Part shown: piece after piece, positions 31,601 through 44,385 of the stretch
How the letters are laid out: each line of letters starts with the position of its first letter
How positions within the stretch are numbered: the first letter of the stretch is position 1
NCBI GenBank assembly: GCA_015039365.1
Contig: WION01000381.1
Span: forward strand, 1-50,190
From: Amanita rubescens
Lineage: Eukaryota > Basidiomycota > Agaricomycetes > Agaricales > Amanitaceae
Direction of reading: 5' to 3'
Length of the DNA: 50,190 bases
Notes under the pieces: model-generated
The model's input: the letters and a program-made list of their open reading frames with translations, nothing else
Told to the model about the DNA's origin: nothing
Database searches by the model: none
Made by a program: the position numbers and the translations under genes

Positions 31601-34574
31601 TATGCGTTGATACAGACCAGCTAAAGACAGTCGCCATCTATTCAGTTATGGAAACAGCAACCCACTGTTAAAGATGTACCAAACTATCGAGACAGCCCTT
31701 AACCATCATGATGACATTGTACAATTACTCGCTTCTCTTGGTGCTGATGTCAACGTCGTAATTCGATCCAGCAATAATAGCTACATCGAAGATGGAGACA
31801 AACTCAGTATCCTTGATTGGGTCAATATAGCCATTAAATCTATGGAAATCCAGATCAAGGAAGCAAAGAAGGCAGGAAGGGATTTAGAGCCTGTAGACTT
31901 TTCAGTGCTGCAAACCTGGAAAGAATACGCCTGTCTCGCCGCTACAGTCTCTAGTTACCCATGGTCATATCAACAAACGAAAGAAGAACGGTTGGCTGAT
32001 ATTGAACGCATGGAGGACGCCAAGCGATATTTCGAAGATGTCAAGGAGATTCTTATTTCGAATGGCGCCAAGACGTGGACTGAACTAAAAGGTGACAAAA
32101 ATCCAAAGTCGACCTTCCCAGTCGTCGACAAAGGTCCTGAAAGTTCCGATTCCCAATCTTTCGAAAATTATGACTTCTCTGCGTTATTCTATCCCAACAC
32201 CATCCCCCGCCATTTGGTTGCGCGGTACCATGAGCTTTTCGAAGCCTGCTTCAAAGGCGATAACGAAAAAATCCAGGCGTTATGTCTTCCTCCTGAAGGA
32301 GTGCAAAATGACGAAACACCTCTTCAAATAACTGTTCAGTTGCGAAATCCAGATGGAGACCGTCTTACAGGTCAGTTGACTACGTTATGGCACGACTGCG
32401 TTTGACTTTTAAATCAGGCGTCACTCCATTTTCGATTGCCATCGAGCGACGTCAGTGGGATACTGCACGTTTGATACTTGGCATTACCGTGGCCCAGTAC
32501 GAAGCGGAAGAAGCAGAAATTGTTTTCTCAGTCGATGACATAGATCTTGGTAATTTCCACCTATCCAAGCAACAATTCTTTTATTGATTATTGATTCGTA
32601 GATGGCGATGGATCCGATAATGATTCTGCTTATTCTGATGATTCTGACGCAACTGTTGAGCAGAGCAAAAACCTCTATGTTGATGTCGCCAAACGTCCCT
32701 CTGCCGTCAAATGCGACGTGAAGCCCGGGCGTTTCTTTTCCTGCACACGTCCGTACGGCTACATTTCTGACGGCAGATACTTGGAAGAGACGGTCTTTGA
32801 CAAGGCTATTCGAGAAGACGACCTAGAATCGTTTGTGAAATTGCTCAATATGTTTGTCAACCTCCCAGTTGCCGAAGACATACCAAACGATATGATCCAA
32901 TCATTACTGTCTAAGGATCGGCCAGACATGTTGGACGAGTTGATCAAGCGCACAGGAACAGGGATCGACATCAAGACAGTACGTAACGAGGCGAAGAATG
33001 CGATACCGGCGAATGACCAGAGCAGACTCTATCTTGGATTGAACGTTCATGGGAAGAAGCGTGCCGATCTCGCGAGAAAGCATGATCCAAACGCCAAGCT
33101 CGAGACACGCGAGTTCCCATTACTATGGAACGCGTTGGTTCACAATGCCGCAAAGGTTGTGGATTACCTGAGCGGCGAGAAACCTTACTCTGCGTACCGA
33201 TCCTATGCTATGAGTCATAACGATGAACGGGCAGAACGTTTGAGAAGCATCGATAATCTCAAGGAGCTCCTACCTCAGTGGCTTGGATTCAGGACCAATT
33301 CTTTCGGCGAGTCACCGCTGGTTGCGGCCGCCTTGTCCGGGAAGGTGGAAACACTCAAAATTCTATTTGCCAAGCACAAGGATCTGATGAAGGCTGCGCT
33401 TCACGATAAGTATGTTCTTGATGACGAATTCAGGCTCGACAGATTGACTATTTGGCTGTTGAATTATAGGTACAAGCCAGCTAACCTGAACGTAATACAA
33501 GTGGCGGTAAGAGCCAACAAAGAAGTGGACACTGAATTGTTGGATTTCTTGTTGGCGAAGAATATCTCCCCTCTGGAAACTGATACCAACGGGTAACCGT
33601 TCTAGTTTCTGTTCTCTTCAGGAGCTGACTTGAGCTTGCGCTAGTCGTAATCCTTATCATATTCTCTGTAATCGCAACAATTGCCACCTTCTGAAACACT
33701 TGATTGAAAAACTTCCTTCCGACGTCAACGAAGCTCTCTTCAAGCAGCAAACTCGCGGACAACTGAAAACCGTAGGTGTTGCTTGAACGTCATTGGAATA
33801 CGAAAATTGATTCTATGTAACTTACAGCCATTACACCTTGCTGTCGAAGCAGGTGCCATCAAGGCGGTTGAACTACTTCTTGCTTGCTCGCATGTCGCAA
33901 ATGCGATTCGCGACTCTGATGGATGTCTTCCGCTCCACATTGCGGTCCGCTGTGGCTTCTCCCGCATCGCGAAGTTATTAATCAATGCTTCCCCGTCCAC
34001 ATTATGCGTGGAAGATGGTGTCGGTTCTACAGCATTCGAATCCACTGTCTTGAATCGTTTCCGCGAAAGAATGGATCATTTCACCCGCGATGATTATATC
34101 CCACAAATCGATTGCGTCGATGCGAGTGGAGCTAAGAAAGATCCAGAGCGGTTCGATCTCGCTCATCTGGAAAAGGAACTCCCTCGTTTGAGGGAGACGA
34201 TCGATTCCCTGTTGAAAGTGGGTAAACTTCGGAAAGATACCAAGATAGAGAAGGAGCTCGTTAGATTTGCTGAGATGATGGAAGAACGGATGCGAGAACT
34301 TCAACAGACACGTGTGGGTCGCGTCGAGCCGAAGAAACCGGAAAAGGAGAATCCAACTGATGTTAAAGATTACGACGCAACATGTGATGTCGTCAAAGGG
34401 GCCTTGGATCATATCCAAACGCGCGAGCTAGTGCATCTCATCGATGTTCAGAAATCAGTCGACGGCAGTATGAAAAGTAGCAGTGGTCAAAAGCCTGATA
34501 TTGTAGGGGATGATATGCATACTGAAGAGAAGGAATTGGAGACGAGCTTTGTCCAACAACACGCTAGTGTGTAG
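28678..34574 (+). CDS. NTase-like/ankyrin-repeat giant protein, copy C (intact)
   Basis: Fourteen exons (28678-29223, 29273-29369, 29422-29696, 29750-30044, 30089-30104, 30185-30247, 30296-30382, 30426-31559, 31616-32370, 32418-32549, 32602-33409, 33470-33592, 33645-33771, 33828-34574) give 1734 residues. A stop just upstream makes 28678 the first ATG. Residues 136-138 GGS, 170-172 DID (SDIDLFLWGL) and 240-242 DID (AGFDIDAPCCAYDG) resemble the catalytic pattern of polymerase-beta-type nucleotidyltransferases, but with an unusually long gap between the first two. Residues about 410-432 form a His/Cys-rich motif (LHRHPAFFG, then CMEDCCECC). Ankyrin repeats follow (SPLHFAILCNATEIACDIVE), an acidic linker at about 600-660, and more repeats up to DSDGCLPLHIAVRCG. 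No signal or membrane segment is seen, so it is probably cytosolic or nuclear. Function unknown; the NTase reading is inference. Confidence 0.8.
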
Positions 34575-35220
34575 TGTATCTAATCTAATCTACATCGACA
34601 GTGACATCAACGTCACTTTGTCACACGGCGACGTCACGCCAGCAGGTGGATCAACGGGATGCAGTCGCGAAGACCTGCTTCAAAATCCCTTGCTTTCGAC
34701 GTTCATCTCTTCAAATTCATTGTTTCAGACCGTCTTGCTCTCCACAGCACCTCTCCGCCCTTTTTGTACTTTTCCTCTTATTTCTTGAGTGCACTATGTA
34801 TATGCGTTCACAAGATGCAAGTGCGAGATTAACTCGCAAGTTGAAAATCGGGCGGTGGAAGATGGAGAATCAGGAGGGGAGTATGGAGAGCTGTTTGGGG
34901 GGAGAGCGATAGCAATCGGAAGCAAGGCGAAACGTGGTGAAACCAAATACGACCAAATAAACACTGCCACCCATCGCTCACTTGCCAGTGAAACAAAAGG
35001 TGACTTGACAGTCCACCTAACCGAATTTCTGCTCGTCGTTGGCCTTGTCGACGACGACATTCTCTTCCTGGACATCACCATTGACCCCAGCGACATCAGG
35101 GACTGGGTCCTCGGTACACCCTCATTTGTGCCAGACCCACATTTTGGGTTTTCCGAGCCAAACTATTCTCACAGCACAGACGACAATCCAGCCGAGTCTC
35201 TCAAGATAACCATTCCAGCT
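34575..35220. other. Intergenic, boundary of array and Yta7 gene
   Basis: It holds the 3' end of copy C and the promoter of the next gene. The frame of the next gene stays open upstream to 34789 but contains no ATG before 35221. No ankyrin spacer module is recognisable after copy C. Confidence 0.5.
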
Positions 35221-38200
35221 ATGCCGACATCCACTCGCGCGCAGTCTCGCCTGTCAAATCGTGGAGGGGTCTCGGCGGGCTCTGCCCCTTCTGGGTCAGA
35301 GTATCATGAAAGTGAAAAGTCCATGGATGTAAATTCCGATCATGTCGTCCTGCCGGATGAACCCAAGCCTCAATATATACAGACGAAAAAAGGTCGAACG
35401 ATTCTCAAACGGCAATATACGGAACTGGACACGAGCGAAGACGATGGATTTGGCAACGTTAAGAAACGGAATTATCGCGGAGATACTTCAGCAGACCAAT
35501 TGTTTAACGATGATGTCGAAGCCACCAACGCTTCACGCGCTCAGCCTATCGACGAGGATGACGCTGACGACGCCGACGAACAGGCACCACGTCGAGCTCT
35601 TCGTCGCCGTCGAACGGAGACCCAAACTCTTGGAGGCTTTATCGTTGATGACGATGATTCAAAGACGCGCCATACCAGGTTGAGGTCTAAACAAGAGGCG
35701 GAAAGGAAGGCCCAAGAAAATGGGGTCAAGATCTCTAAAAGACGCAGTACTCGCAATAGCACCCGCGCTGGATATGAAGATGACAACTACGTCGATCATC
35801 CATCGTCGTTGGGCTCTGCTGATGGCGATGGATCCTTGGAAGATGCGCCACGCACATCGTCGGACATTGACGTAGAACCAGATCCGGAACCAGAGCCAGA
35901 GCCAGAGCCAGAAGACGATGGCAAACCATATTCCCTACGGCAGAGGCAACCTATCAACTATGCAATTCCGCCTCCCCTGGAGGATTTGCCCAAACCTCCT
36001 CAGAGACAACCTGCGGGCCGAAGCAACAAGGGTGGTCTCCATGGTGGTCACAAGAAACGTGGACCTGGATGGAGCGCGTCGGGAGCCGAGCTTAGTAGAT
36101 GGATAAGAATGCCTGGTGATGATTCGGTAAGATTCAATATATGCGTGCTTTTCAACATGATTTTGACTCACGATGCAGGATTCTGATTATGGTACAAGAA
36201 CACCTCGCAAGTCTTTTGGGGCGAACCTTGCGCCCCTTGGAAGTGGTATGGCCGCTGGTGGATTTTTACCAGGAGACCTGGCCGCAGCTGGAACGCCCTC
36301 CAACCTGGGCAGGATCGGTGACGCAGGTTTGTCCACCAGACTTTGCTTCCTATTTCGTGTCCTGATCAATTTCCTATCCAGCGCTTGCAGATACTGATCC
36401 TTTGGGCGTAAACATGAATGTCTCGTTTGACGATGTTGGTGGCTTGGATGAATGTGAGCATATAATCTCGTCATGATCGCATTGACCGATTCAACGATAA
36501 AACATAGATATCCATTCTTTGAAGGAAATGACGCTTCTCCCCCTCCTTTATCCTGAAGTCTTTCAACGTTTCAACGTCACTCCACCCCGCGGCGTTTTGT
36601 TCCATGGGCCTCCTGGTACTGGGAAAACGCTGATGGCTAGGGCGCTTGCCGCTAGCTGTAGATCGAATGGAAAGCAGATATGTAAGATCCATGTTGCCTA
36701 CCATTCGCTTCTTATTCAATTTTTTTCTATTCAGCTTTCTTCATGCGAAAGGGCGCTGACTGTCTGTCAAAGTGGGTCGGCGAGGCAGAACGTCAATTAA
36801 GACTGTTATTCGAGGAGGCTAGGGCTTCTCAACCCTCAATCATCTTCTTTGATGAAATAGACGGCCTAGCACCTGTGCGGTCTTCGAAACAAGATCAGAT
36901 CCATGCTTCCATTGTTAGCACACTTCTTGCATTAATGGACGGGATGGACGGCCGTGGCCAGGTCGTCGTCATCGGTGCAACCAACAGGCCTGATGCTGTC
37001 GACCCTGCACTACGAAGGCCGGGGCGGTTTGACCGGGAATTTTATTTCGGCTTACCGACAGTGGATGCAAGGGAGAAGATTTTAAATATTATGACCGGGA
37101 AATGGGCGGGTTGGGGCGAGGATGGAGGTGAAGAGGTCAAAGGGCGCTTACGAGGGTTAGCTACGATGACGAAAGGTTATGGCGGTGCCGATCTGCGCGT
37201 AAGTCTATGCATCCTTCAAAAATGTAATTGCTTATGCTTTCGATAGGCGCTCTGTACAGAGGCAGCCCTGAACGCGGTACAAAGACGATACCCTCAAATA
37301 TACAAGTCCTCCGATAGGCTGTTGCTCAAACCGGAGACTATTAATGTTGGTTTACGAGATTTTATGATCTCTATTAAGAGTACGTTCCCGAACCAGGATT
37401 TTCGCTCATATGTATAACCGGTCGCGTTTCAGAGATAGTCCCGTCGTCAGCACGGTCATCATCTTCCGCAGCAAGTTCTCTGCCCTCCCAACTTGTTCCT
37501 CTACTGGGCGAGGCCCTAGAACAAGTTAAGAATACGATAAATCAGGTTATGCCCATGGAAAAACCTTTATCGGCGCTGGAAGAGGCTGAATACGAGGATG
37601 TGGGAGGAGAAGCGGGTGCACTGGAAAAGGAGATGTTGATGCAGGGTATGTATCGTCATTAGTCAACCAAGACCCAACTAACTGATGTTGCCTCAGCGAT
37701 GCGATCTCTCCGCATATACCGCCCGAGAGTCGTAATTCATGGACCGCTCGACATGGGACAGACTTACGTCGGCGCTGCCGCATTGCACCACCTGGAAGGA
37801 TACCATGTCCAGAGTCTAGAACTTGGCGCCTTGATGAGCGACTCTACAAGGAGCGTAGAAGCTGCGATAGTACAGCTTTTCGTCGAAGCAAAGCGACATC
37901 AACCCTCCGTTATCTATATTCCCTCGCTCGTAGGCTGGTGCGCGGCTGTACCAGAAACTTCTCGGTCGACTGTTCGTGCCATGTTGGATACCCTATCTCC
38001 CACCGACCCGATACTCTTATTGGCTATCGTCGATGGTGACTTTACATCCTTGCCACGAGACGTAAAGTCTTGGTTTGGCTCAACGAAAGGGAATCGTGTT
38101 GCAGTGACTGCACCATCGCGAGAGAAACGGGTTGGGTTTTTCGAGGGGCTGATCAAGGACGTGTGCCGGGCGCCAAACCTGTATGCGGATGGCATGGAAA

Positions 38201-39980
38201 GGAAGAAGCGTGTATTGGAAGTGTTGCCTATAGCACCGCCACTAGAACCCAAACAACCTACGGCTGCGGAACTCGCTGTACAGGAAGCAAACGACCAGAG
38301 GACGATTGCACTATTGAAATATAGACTTGGACCCATATTAACGGACTTGAAGAGGAAATTCAAGAGGTTCACGAAGCGCGTATCGGTAAGTCGTTGCCTT
38401 GTCGATTCGTATATGAATCATGACGTCGTTTGTAGGAAGAATACAGCTTGGACTATGTCTACCTTCCCCCTGAAATGCCTAATGGTATCGACGCCCCTGC
38501 GAATCCCGTTCCTCCACCTCAGCCTGATGCCAATCCAAACGAGACTGGGATCATAGTTGATGAAGCCGGTGTTGCCGAGACTGCTGTAAATGGGCAAGTC
38601 AGCGGCGAAGCTTCTGCAACGGTACAGCCATTACAGGAACAGCAGCAGCAGCAACAGCAGCAACAGTTACAACAACAACAGGCCGTTCTCCTCGAGCAAC
38701 CCAAGCTCTTTGACATGGATCTCGAGAAGATGCACGATGAGCTATATCGTGGACGTTACCTCACCCCTCAGGACTTCCTTGACGATGTTGCCAAGATGTT
38801 GCGGAATGCGCAAGCCCGTGCGCACGAGGATCTTGATAGGTTGCACAAGGCTCAGGCCATGTATACATTCGCCGAGGTCAGCATATTGGAGTTTGATCCT
38901 AATCTACGCATGGAGTGCGAACGTATGGCTGTACGTGAGCGGAAGCGACGGGAAGAACGTCGGAAGAACAGAGACAAGTCTAAAGATCGGGCTCAGGATG
39001 ACGGGATTCAACAGAGCGGAGCATTTGTAATGAGGAGAAGTGCGCGGGCTAACGGGCTGGAACCTGAGTTGCGTATAACGGACCCAGTCAAGCTCGAAAG
39101 ACGATTAAAGAGGCAGCGCGGTGAATGCAGCGATGTGGCAATGGATTCTCAAGGATCAGAAGAAGGCGAAGGCGAAGGGAGGGAGCCCAAGCGCGCGAAA
39201 CATATAAGTGGTGTACCACAAGATGACGATCGGGATCCGCTAGATTGCATTGGGCCCTCTCCGAACCAATCACCACGACAGGCACAGCAGCATGTACGGT
39301 TCTCGACGGTCGAGGTCATACAATCAAGTCCTATGCCTCGGGAAGGCTCTGCGTCCCGTACACCCCAACCTGGTGAAAACTGTATCGTGAACAATGTTAT
39401 CGCGTTACAGGAAGAGATAACGGTAGTGAACGTATCGCCGAGGAAGCCGGGAGGGTTTGATCCATCCCTGCTTAACCCGTTATCGCCCTCAGAGGAACCT
39501 TTTCCGAGCACGAGTCAGATTATTAATGGTATTCCTGCTCAACCTATTCAAGACGTGGACCCCTCCAACCCATTCTTTACACCCCCTCCGCGAGAGACAT
39601 CACAACCGTCGATAATGAGCGTCGATGGACCTTCGCAATCTCAGCCCTCGGGTATGGACGTCGATGGTGGTCGACCCAATAGTCCACATCAAGAGGATCA
39701 GCCGCAATCTCAGGAACTGATGATAGTTGAGAGGACGCCGACGCCTTTACCTGATTTCCAAGTTGATGAGGGGTTGCTTGACGAGCTGCGACATTGTCTA
39801 GCAGACGGCACGGGATCATTGACAGTGGAGCAACTGGAGCAGCTTCGGGCGACGTGTCTTGGGATTGTATGGCGACACCGGAAAGAGTGGAACAAATATG
39901 AGCTTCTTAGAGAACTATTGGGGATTGTGAGGGAGTTTGTAGAAGAGGCTTCTGAGACGTGGGTTTGCGATGAAGATTGA
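35221..39980 (+). CDS. Yta7/Abo1/ATAD2-family AAA ATPase with bromodomain-like region
   Basis: Nine exons (35221-36126, 36179-36326, 36391-36453, 36508-36681, 36735-37198, 37247-37379, 37433-37645, 37697-38385, 38436-39980) give 1444 residues. An acidic and basic disordered N-terminus leads into DVGGLDEYIHSLKEM. The first AAA domain has Walker A GPPGTGKT (406-413), Walker B FFDEID (468-473) and GATNRPDAVDPALRRPGRFD. The second AAA domain is degenerate (GPLDMGQT at 716-723, Lys replaced by Gln; no DE in SVIYIPSLVG), as is usual in this family. The bromodomain-like region (FTKRVSEEYSLDYVYL, then LFDMDLEKMHDELYRGRYLT) is interrupted by a long insert with poly-Gln (about 997-1012). The family handles histone H3-H4 and nucleosome density in the nucleus. 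The acceptor of exon 3 could instead be 36381, adding three residues. Confidence 0.92.
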
Positions 39981-40098
39981 TTGTGTGTTTTTGAACATTT
40001 TTGTATCTTTATTATGCTTGTGTTAGTAATAATCGTAATGTATCCGTGGGAAGATTTATCCTCTGTTGCTTTTCACGAAATACCAGTCTAGTGTCCCA

Positions 40099-43000
40099 AT
40101 GGATGACCAGACCCAATCTCCACCACAGAGCCTGTACGCCGCCTCGACAGACATTACAGGTCCACCGACTGCAGATATTCTCCACCCACTGAGCGCGAGC
40201 CAGCACCAGCCAGCAAACGTCGGAAACTCCGAAGCAACCGTGACTGCCACGAATGGAGCTACCACCGCTACCAGTGCGGTCATGTCCGAGTATGACGCCT
40301 TATTTGCAAGACTGAAGGAGAAACCACATGATCCTGAAGGCTGGCGAAGATTGGTCGACAACGCAGAGTCAAGCGGCGAAATCGACAAAATACGAGCGGC
40401 GTATGATGCGTTGTTGAAGCAGTATCCTAATACAGTGTGTTTCTTGGTCTCTTATATGTGCCCTCTCTTCTCTCCCATCCCCATCATGTCGTTTTTCGTT
40501 CCACCGTTTTGTAATGTTGAACATGTTCCAATACTGATTGATGTGTGATGCTTTCTTGGTGATCTCGTCCTCTCTAGTCGTCCGCGCAAATTCGGTACAT
40601 TAATCACTTCCTCGCTGATCAAAGTACGTTTAGCGAGGCTGAGGAATTGTTCAAGAAGTTTTTGCGCACGTCGCCGTGTGTCGATTTGTGGAAATTTTAC
40701 CTGACCTACGTTCGGTGCGTGATTGTCCGAGGCCAGCGGTCAAACGACCTTTGCCTGGTTCTCTCGTGTCGTATACGATGGTATGCTCAATTGTGTGATT
40801 AGGCGATTGAATACTAGCCCGGCGACTCGGGACGTGGTTCGCAAGTCGTACGAGTTCGCGTTGCAACATGTCGGACAAGACAAGGACAGTGGGCAGATTT
40901 GGAGCGATTACATTCAATTCATCAAGTCGGGAGAGGTATGCATTCGCAATATCGTCAATAACGAACGCTCTTCTTAACCAAACGCCAAGGCCACAACGAC
41001 ATGGGAAGAACAACAAAAAATGGACGCACTCAGAAAAGTTTATCATCGCGCCGTGCAAATACCTTTGGACAACGTTGAACAGTTATGGCATGAACTTGAA
41101 GCGTTTGAAATGAATTTGAACAAGATCACCGCGAAGAAGTTTATGACAGACCTTTCTCCCAGTCATATGCAAGCTCGCACTACACTTCGGCAACTTATCA
41201 ACCACGTGGCAACCCTTTACCCCCCGTCTTTCAACAACTCGTATCCTCCACTTCCTGATGGATCAAACACTGATATATTCTTGCCAGTATCACCCAGTTT
41301 TGACCAAACCGAGCGCGCTCTGGCCGGAAAATGGAAAGCTTATCTAAAGTGGGAAGAGGGTAATCCGTTGGAAATCGAAGAAAAGGATCGTGCCGTGTTT
41401 ATCAATCGGGTCCAAGCTGTATATCGCAAGGCTGTCATCAGAATGCGATGGTACAGCGAGATTTGGTGAGCTTCTCGTATTTTTTTCGTGAAACAAGTAC
41501 TTATCGGTGATCTAGGTTTATGGCGTACAATTGGACGAGCAGTATCGGTAGACAAGACGAAGCTTTTTCAATACTAAAAGCTGGCATAGAAGCTAACCCT
41601 ACAAGGTAAGCCGTCCCATACCTAAATGCGACGATCTAACCGATATTGACCTTTCAGTTTCCTACTTACGTTCGCATACGTGGAGGCTCAAGAAGCCAAG
41701 AAAGACTACGCAGATGTTCATGCTACGTATGAACGTTTCCTGGAGATCCTCCGAGTGGAATTGGAGAAGCTCGAACAAGAGACTGGAGATGGCAAGGCTG
41801 CCACCAACAACGGCAGTAATGGCGCCGGGTCCGGTCTTACGCCTACCAGTACGCCCTTCGATGGCAACAGCGCACCAGCTGCCGGCGCCACTACCGGTTT
41901 AGGTGGCGGTGTGTCCTCCGCGACCTCTTCGTTCAACACGCAAGTGACCAAACCATCGTCTCCAGCACAATCTGAATTGGCAGAAAGGAGAGCCGAGTAT
42001 GGATTAGCTTATATCATCTATATGCGCTTTGGAAGACGTGCGGAAGGTATCAAGGCGTCAAGGGCCATCTTCGGAAAGGCCAGAAGGGATAGATGGTCCC
42101 CATGGCAAGTGTACGAGGCTGCAGGCACGTTCTTTTTATAGCACTCATGAGAAGGAAAACTGATTCTTTTGTCCGTTCTAAAGCCCTCATGGAGTATCAT
42201 TGCTCCGATGACAAAACAGTCGCTAGTCGGATATTCGAAAAAGGATTGGACTTGTTTGGTGACGAGATTGAGTTTGTGCTTCGGTACCTTGGCTTCTTGA
42301 TCTCCATCAATGATGCCAACAGTAAGCTGCACGAGACTTTTTTTTCAACGTCAAAATCTTATTGACTTACACAGATGCACGGGCCTTATTTGAACGCGTC
42401 ATTGGGTCGTTCTCCCCGGAGACTGCTAGACCTCTGTGGGAGCGATGGGCGCGATACGAGTACCAATACGGTGATCTCGAAGCTGCACAGAAACTCGAAA
42501 AGCGTATGGCAGAAGTGTACTCTCAAGGTCAGTCTATTCCTTTGTAGTGCACTGTTGAACGAAGCGATGCACAGATGGTGGCTTGTTTTTAGATCCTCCG
42601 ATGAAGAGGTTCGCGCAGCGGCACATGTACCTAGGGGTCGACGCTATTGCCTCGCGCGATCTTGGGTTCGCGGTATCGAAAAAGACGGGAGTCAGCGCGA
42701 GTTCCTCGGCTGTATCTACGTCTAGCACGGGTGGTGTGCCGCTCGGAAGGACGGAGACGCAGCAGTCGTTGTTCGGCGCATCTACCACTACGCCGTCTAG
42801 CGGATCTCCGAGCTTTGCAGCAGGGCTTAAGCGACCATCCTCGACGGAGGGCTACAATAGGAAGAGAGACGAGAGTCGCGGACGCGGAGGTGGACCTAGT
42901 GTGGATCATGGCCACAAGAGGATGAGAGAGATGTCGCCCGTCAGGCCCGAACGCGGTCGGATGGGTGATAGGGACCGTGACCGCGATAGGGATAGAGATC

Positions 43001-43516
43001 GCGACAGGGACAGGGACTGGGAAAGAGATAGGGATAGGGAGCCGGGACGGCGTGGAGATGGCGGACCGCCTGGGCCTCCGCCGCGAAGGAGGCAACACTC
43101 ACCTGGTTGGGAAAGGGAAAGAAGAGGCGAAAGAGAAAAAGAAGAAGAGAAGCGCGGACCTTCTCTCCCCAATGTCATATCCTGGTTCATTGGAGAGCTT
43201 CCCGCTGCGTCTTACTTTGATGGTGCGTTTTGCTCTCGATCGTTCCTTTTTTTTTCGGAGCTGACGATGAGCGCGTCTAGGTCCCGTGTTTAGAACGGAA
43301 GATTTGATGAATTTGTTTAGGAATGCTATCATTCCGAGTAGCAGCAGCCTAGGTGGGGGGAGACCCAAGTCGCCCCCGCCTGTTCCCCCACCACGTAAGT
43401 CTCAATCTCTCAGTATGATTGCCCCGCACCCCATGACGGCCGTAGGTGGGAGACCTCCACCAGACTACAGTCCTTATCAAGGACCGGGAAGCAGCGGTCG
43501 CGGAAGGAGGTATTGA
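40099..43516 (+). CDS. RNA14: Rna14/CstF77 mRNA 3'-end processing protein
   Basis: Ten exons (40099-40434, 40578-40714, 40803-40935, 40990-41465, 41516-41605, 41658-42124, 42184-42321, 42375-42527, 42593-43222, 43281-43516) give 931 residues. HAT repeats run through most of it ([72 protein letters not shown]). A Gly/Ser/Ala-rich insert lies in exon 6. The C-terminus has an Arg-Asp repeat near 42965-43040 and proline-rich stretches ending SGRGRRY. The protein is the scaffold of cleavage factor IA/CstF in nuclear polyadenylation. The intron 42125-42183 must start with GC to stay in frame. The gene starts 118 bases after the end of the Yta7 gene, on the same strand. Confidence 0.92.
42964..43045 (+). 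repeat. Arg-Asp coding repeat
   Basis: Six-base units such as GACCGT, GATAGG and GACAGG encode alternating Asp and Arg (RDRDRDRD) in the Rna14 C-terminus. RD/RS-like tracts are common in RNA-processing proteins. Confidence 0.8.
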
Positions 43517-43738
43517 GCGGAGCAGACGAAACTTGGGAAGTATAGACCGAAAAAGCTGAACATTTTTTCATATACTCTAAGTTGTCGTCTCCCTTTGGTT
43601 TTAATCGTATACAAGTTAATGAACAGAAGCTTTGTCTCTGGGCAGTAAGTGAGAGATGTCATCTGGTGGACTCGAATGCAGTTATTACTGTGGACAACTT
43701 AACGAGCTTAACATAGTGGCTACTAGGCAGTGGAGTAC

Positions 43739-44385
43739 TTAATGATCGACTTTTTTGGCTGTGGAATGTTGGGGCCCGGACTTTTTTGGGAGGTCAAGTT
43801 CCACGTCTAATCTAATTTGCATTCCAGGCATTCCGCCCGGGCCTAGCGCTCCGTAATGGAAGCTCAGTGTAAGATAATTCTTGCGTTCGGGTTTGGTGTT
43901 TATCCCCTCAATAACCACTAAATCGTGAGGATGTTCCATTTTGACTGTTCCCGCGGAACCATTCTGCGAGAAGTTCATCACATGTCAGACGTCAAGTTTT
44001 CGAGTCAAATCGCGGGTAGACACTGACTGGGCCTTCACATCTGCCCCAAATGGTATCATAATACCAAGATTCCGAATTCAGCTGCGACTCCTCCACGTCG
44101 TTCGGATGAAATGTTACAATCTTTTTATCCTTGATAAGCATCAAATGTTCCGGCTTCTTATCTTCACGCGGATGCTATTGAGGTACGTGAGATGCATACC
44201 GACCGAGATTAAAAAAGAATGTCACTGACCTCTTTCCACCAACCATCCAGCCGTCCATATTCCCGATCGGGTTGATACTGCTGATTGCCAGGAACAGGCA
44301 TCGCAACGACGGAAGTTCCAAGTACAAAGAAAATCAGAGCGTGCAAGAATAGCATGAGTGGATGTGCTTGGTGGACGATGATCAT
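43739..44385 (-). CDS. Small secreted protein
   Basis: Three exons on the minus strand (44385-44230, 44174-44028, 43963-43739) give 175 residues, in frame. Both introns start with GTCAGT. After a short N-terminus comes a long hydrophobic stretch (LMLFLHALIFFVLGTSVVAM) that should act as a secretion signal, then PVPGNQQYQPDREYGRLDGW. The mature part includes LMLIKDKKIVTFHPNDVEES, an ESWYYDTIWGRCEG motif and a Gly/Pro-rich LSFHYGALGPGGMPGMQIRL. It has few cysteines. The family is not recognised. It is convergent with Rna14. Confidence 0.65.

Noticed and set aside
34789..35220. Upstream extension of the Yta7 frame
   Set aside because: The frame is open but has no ATG before 35221, so it is treated as 5' untranslated sequence.
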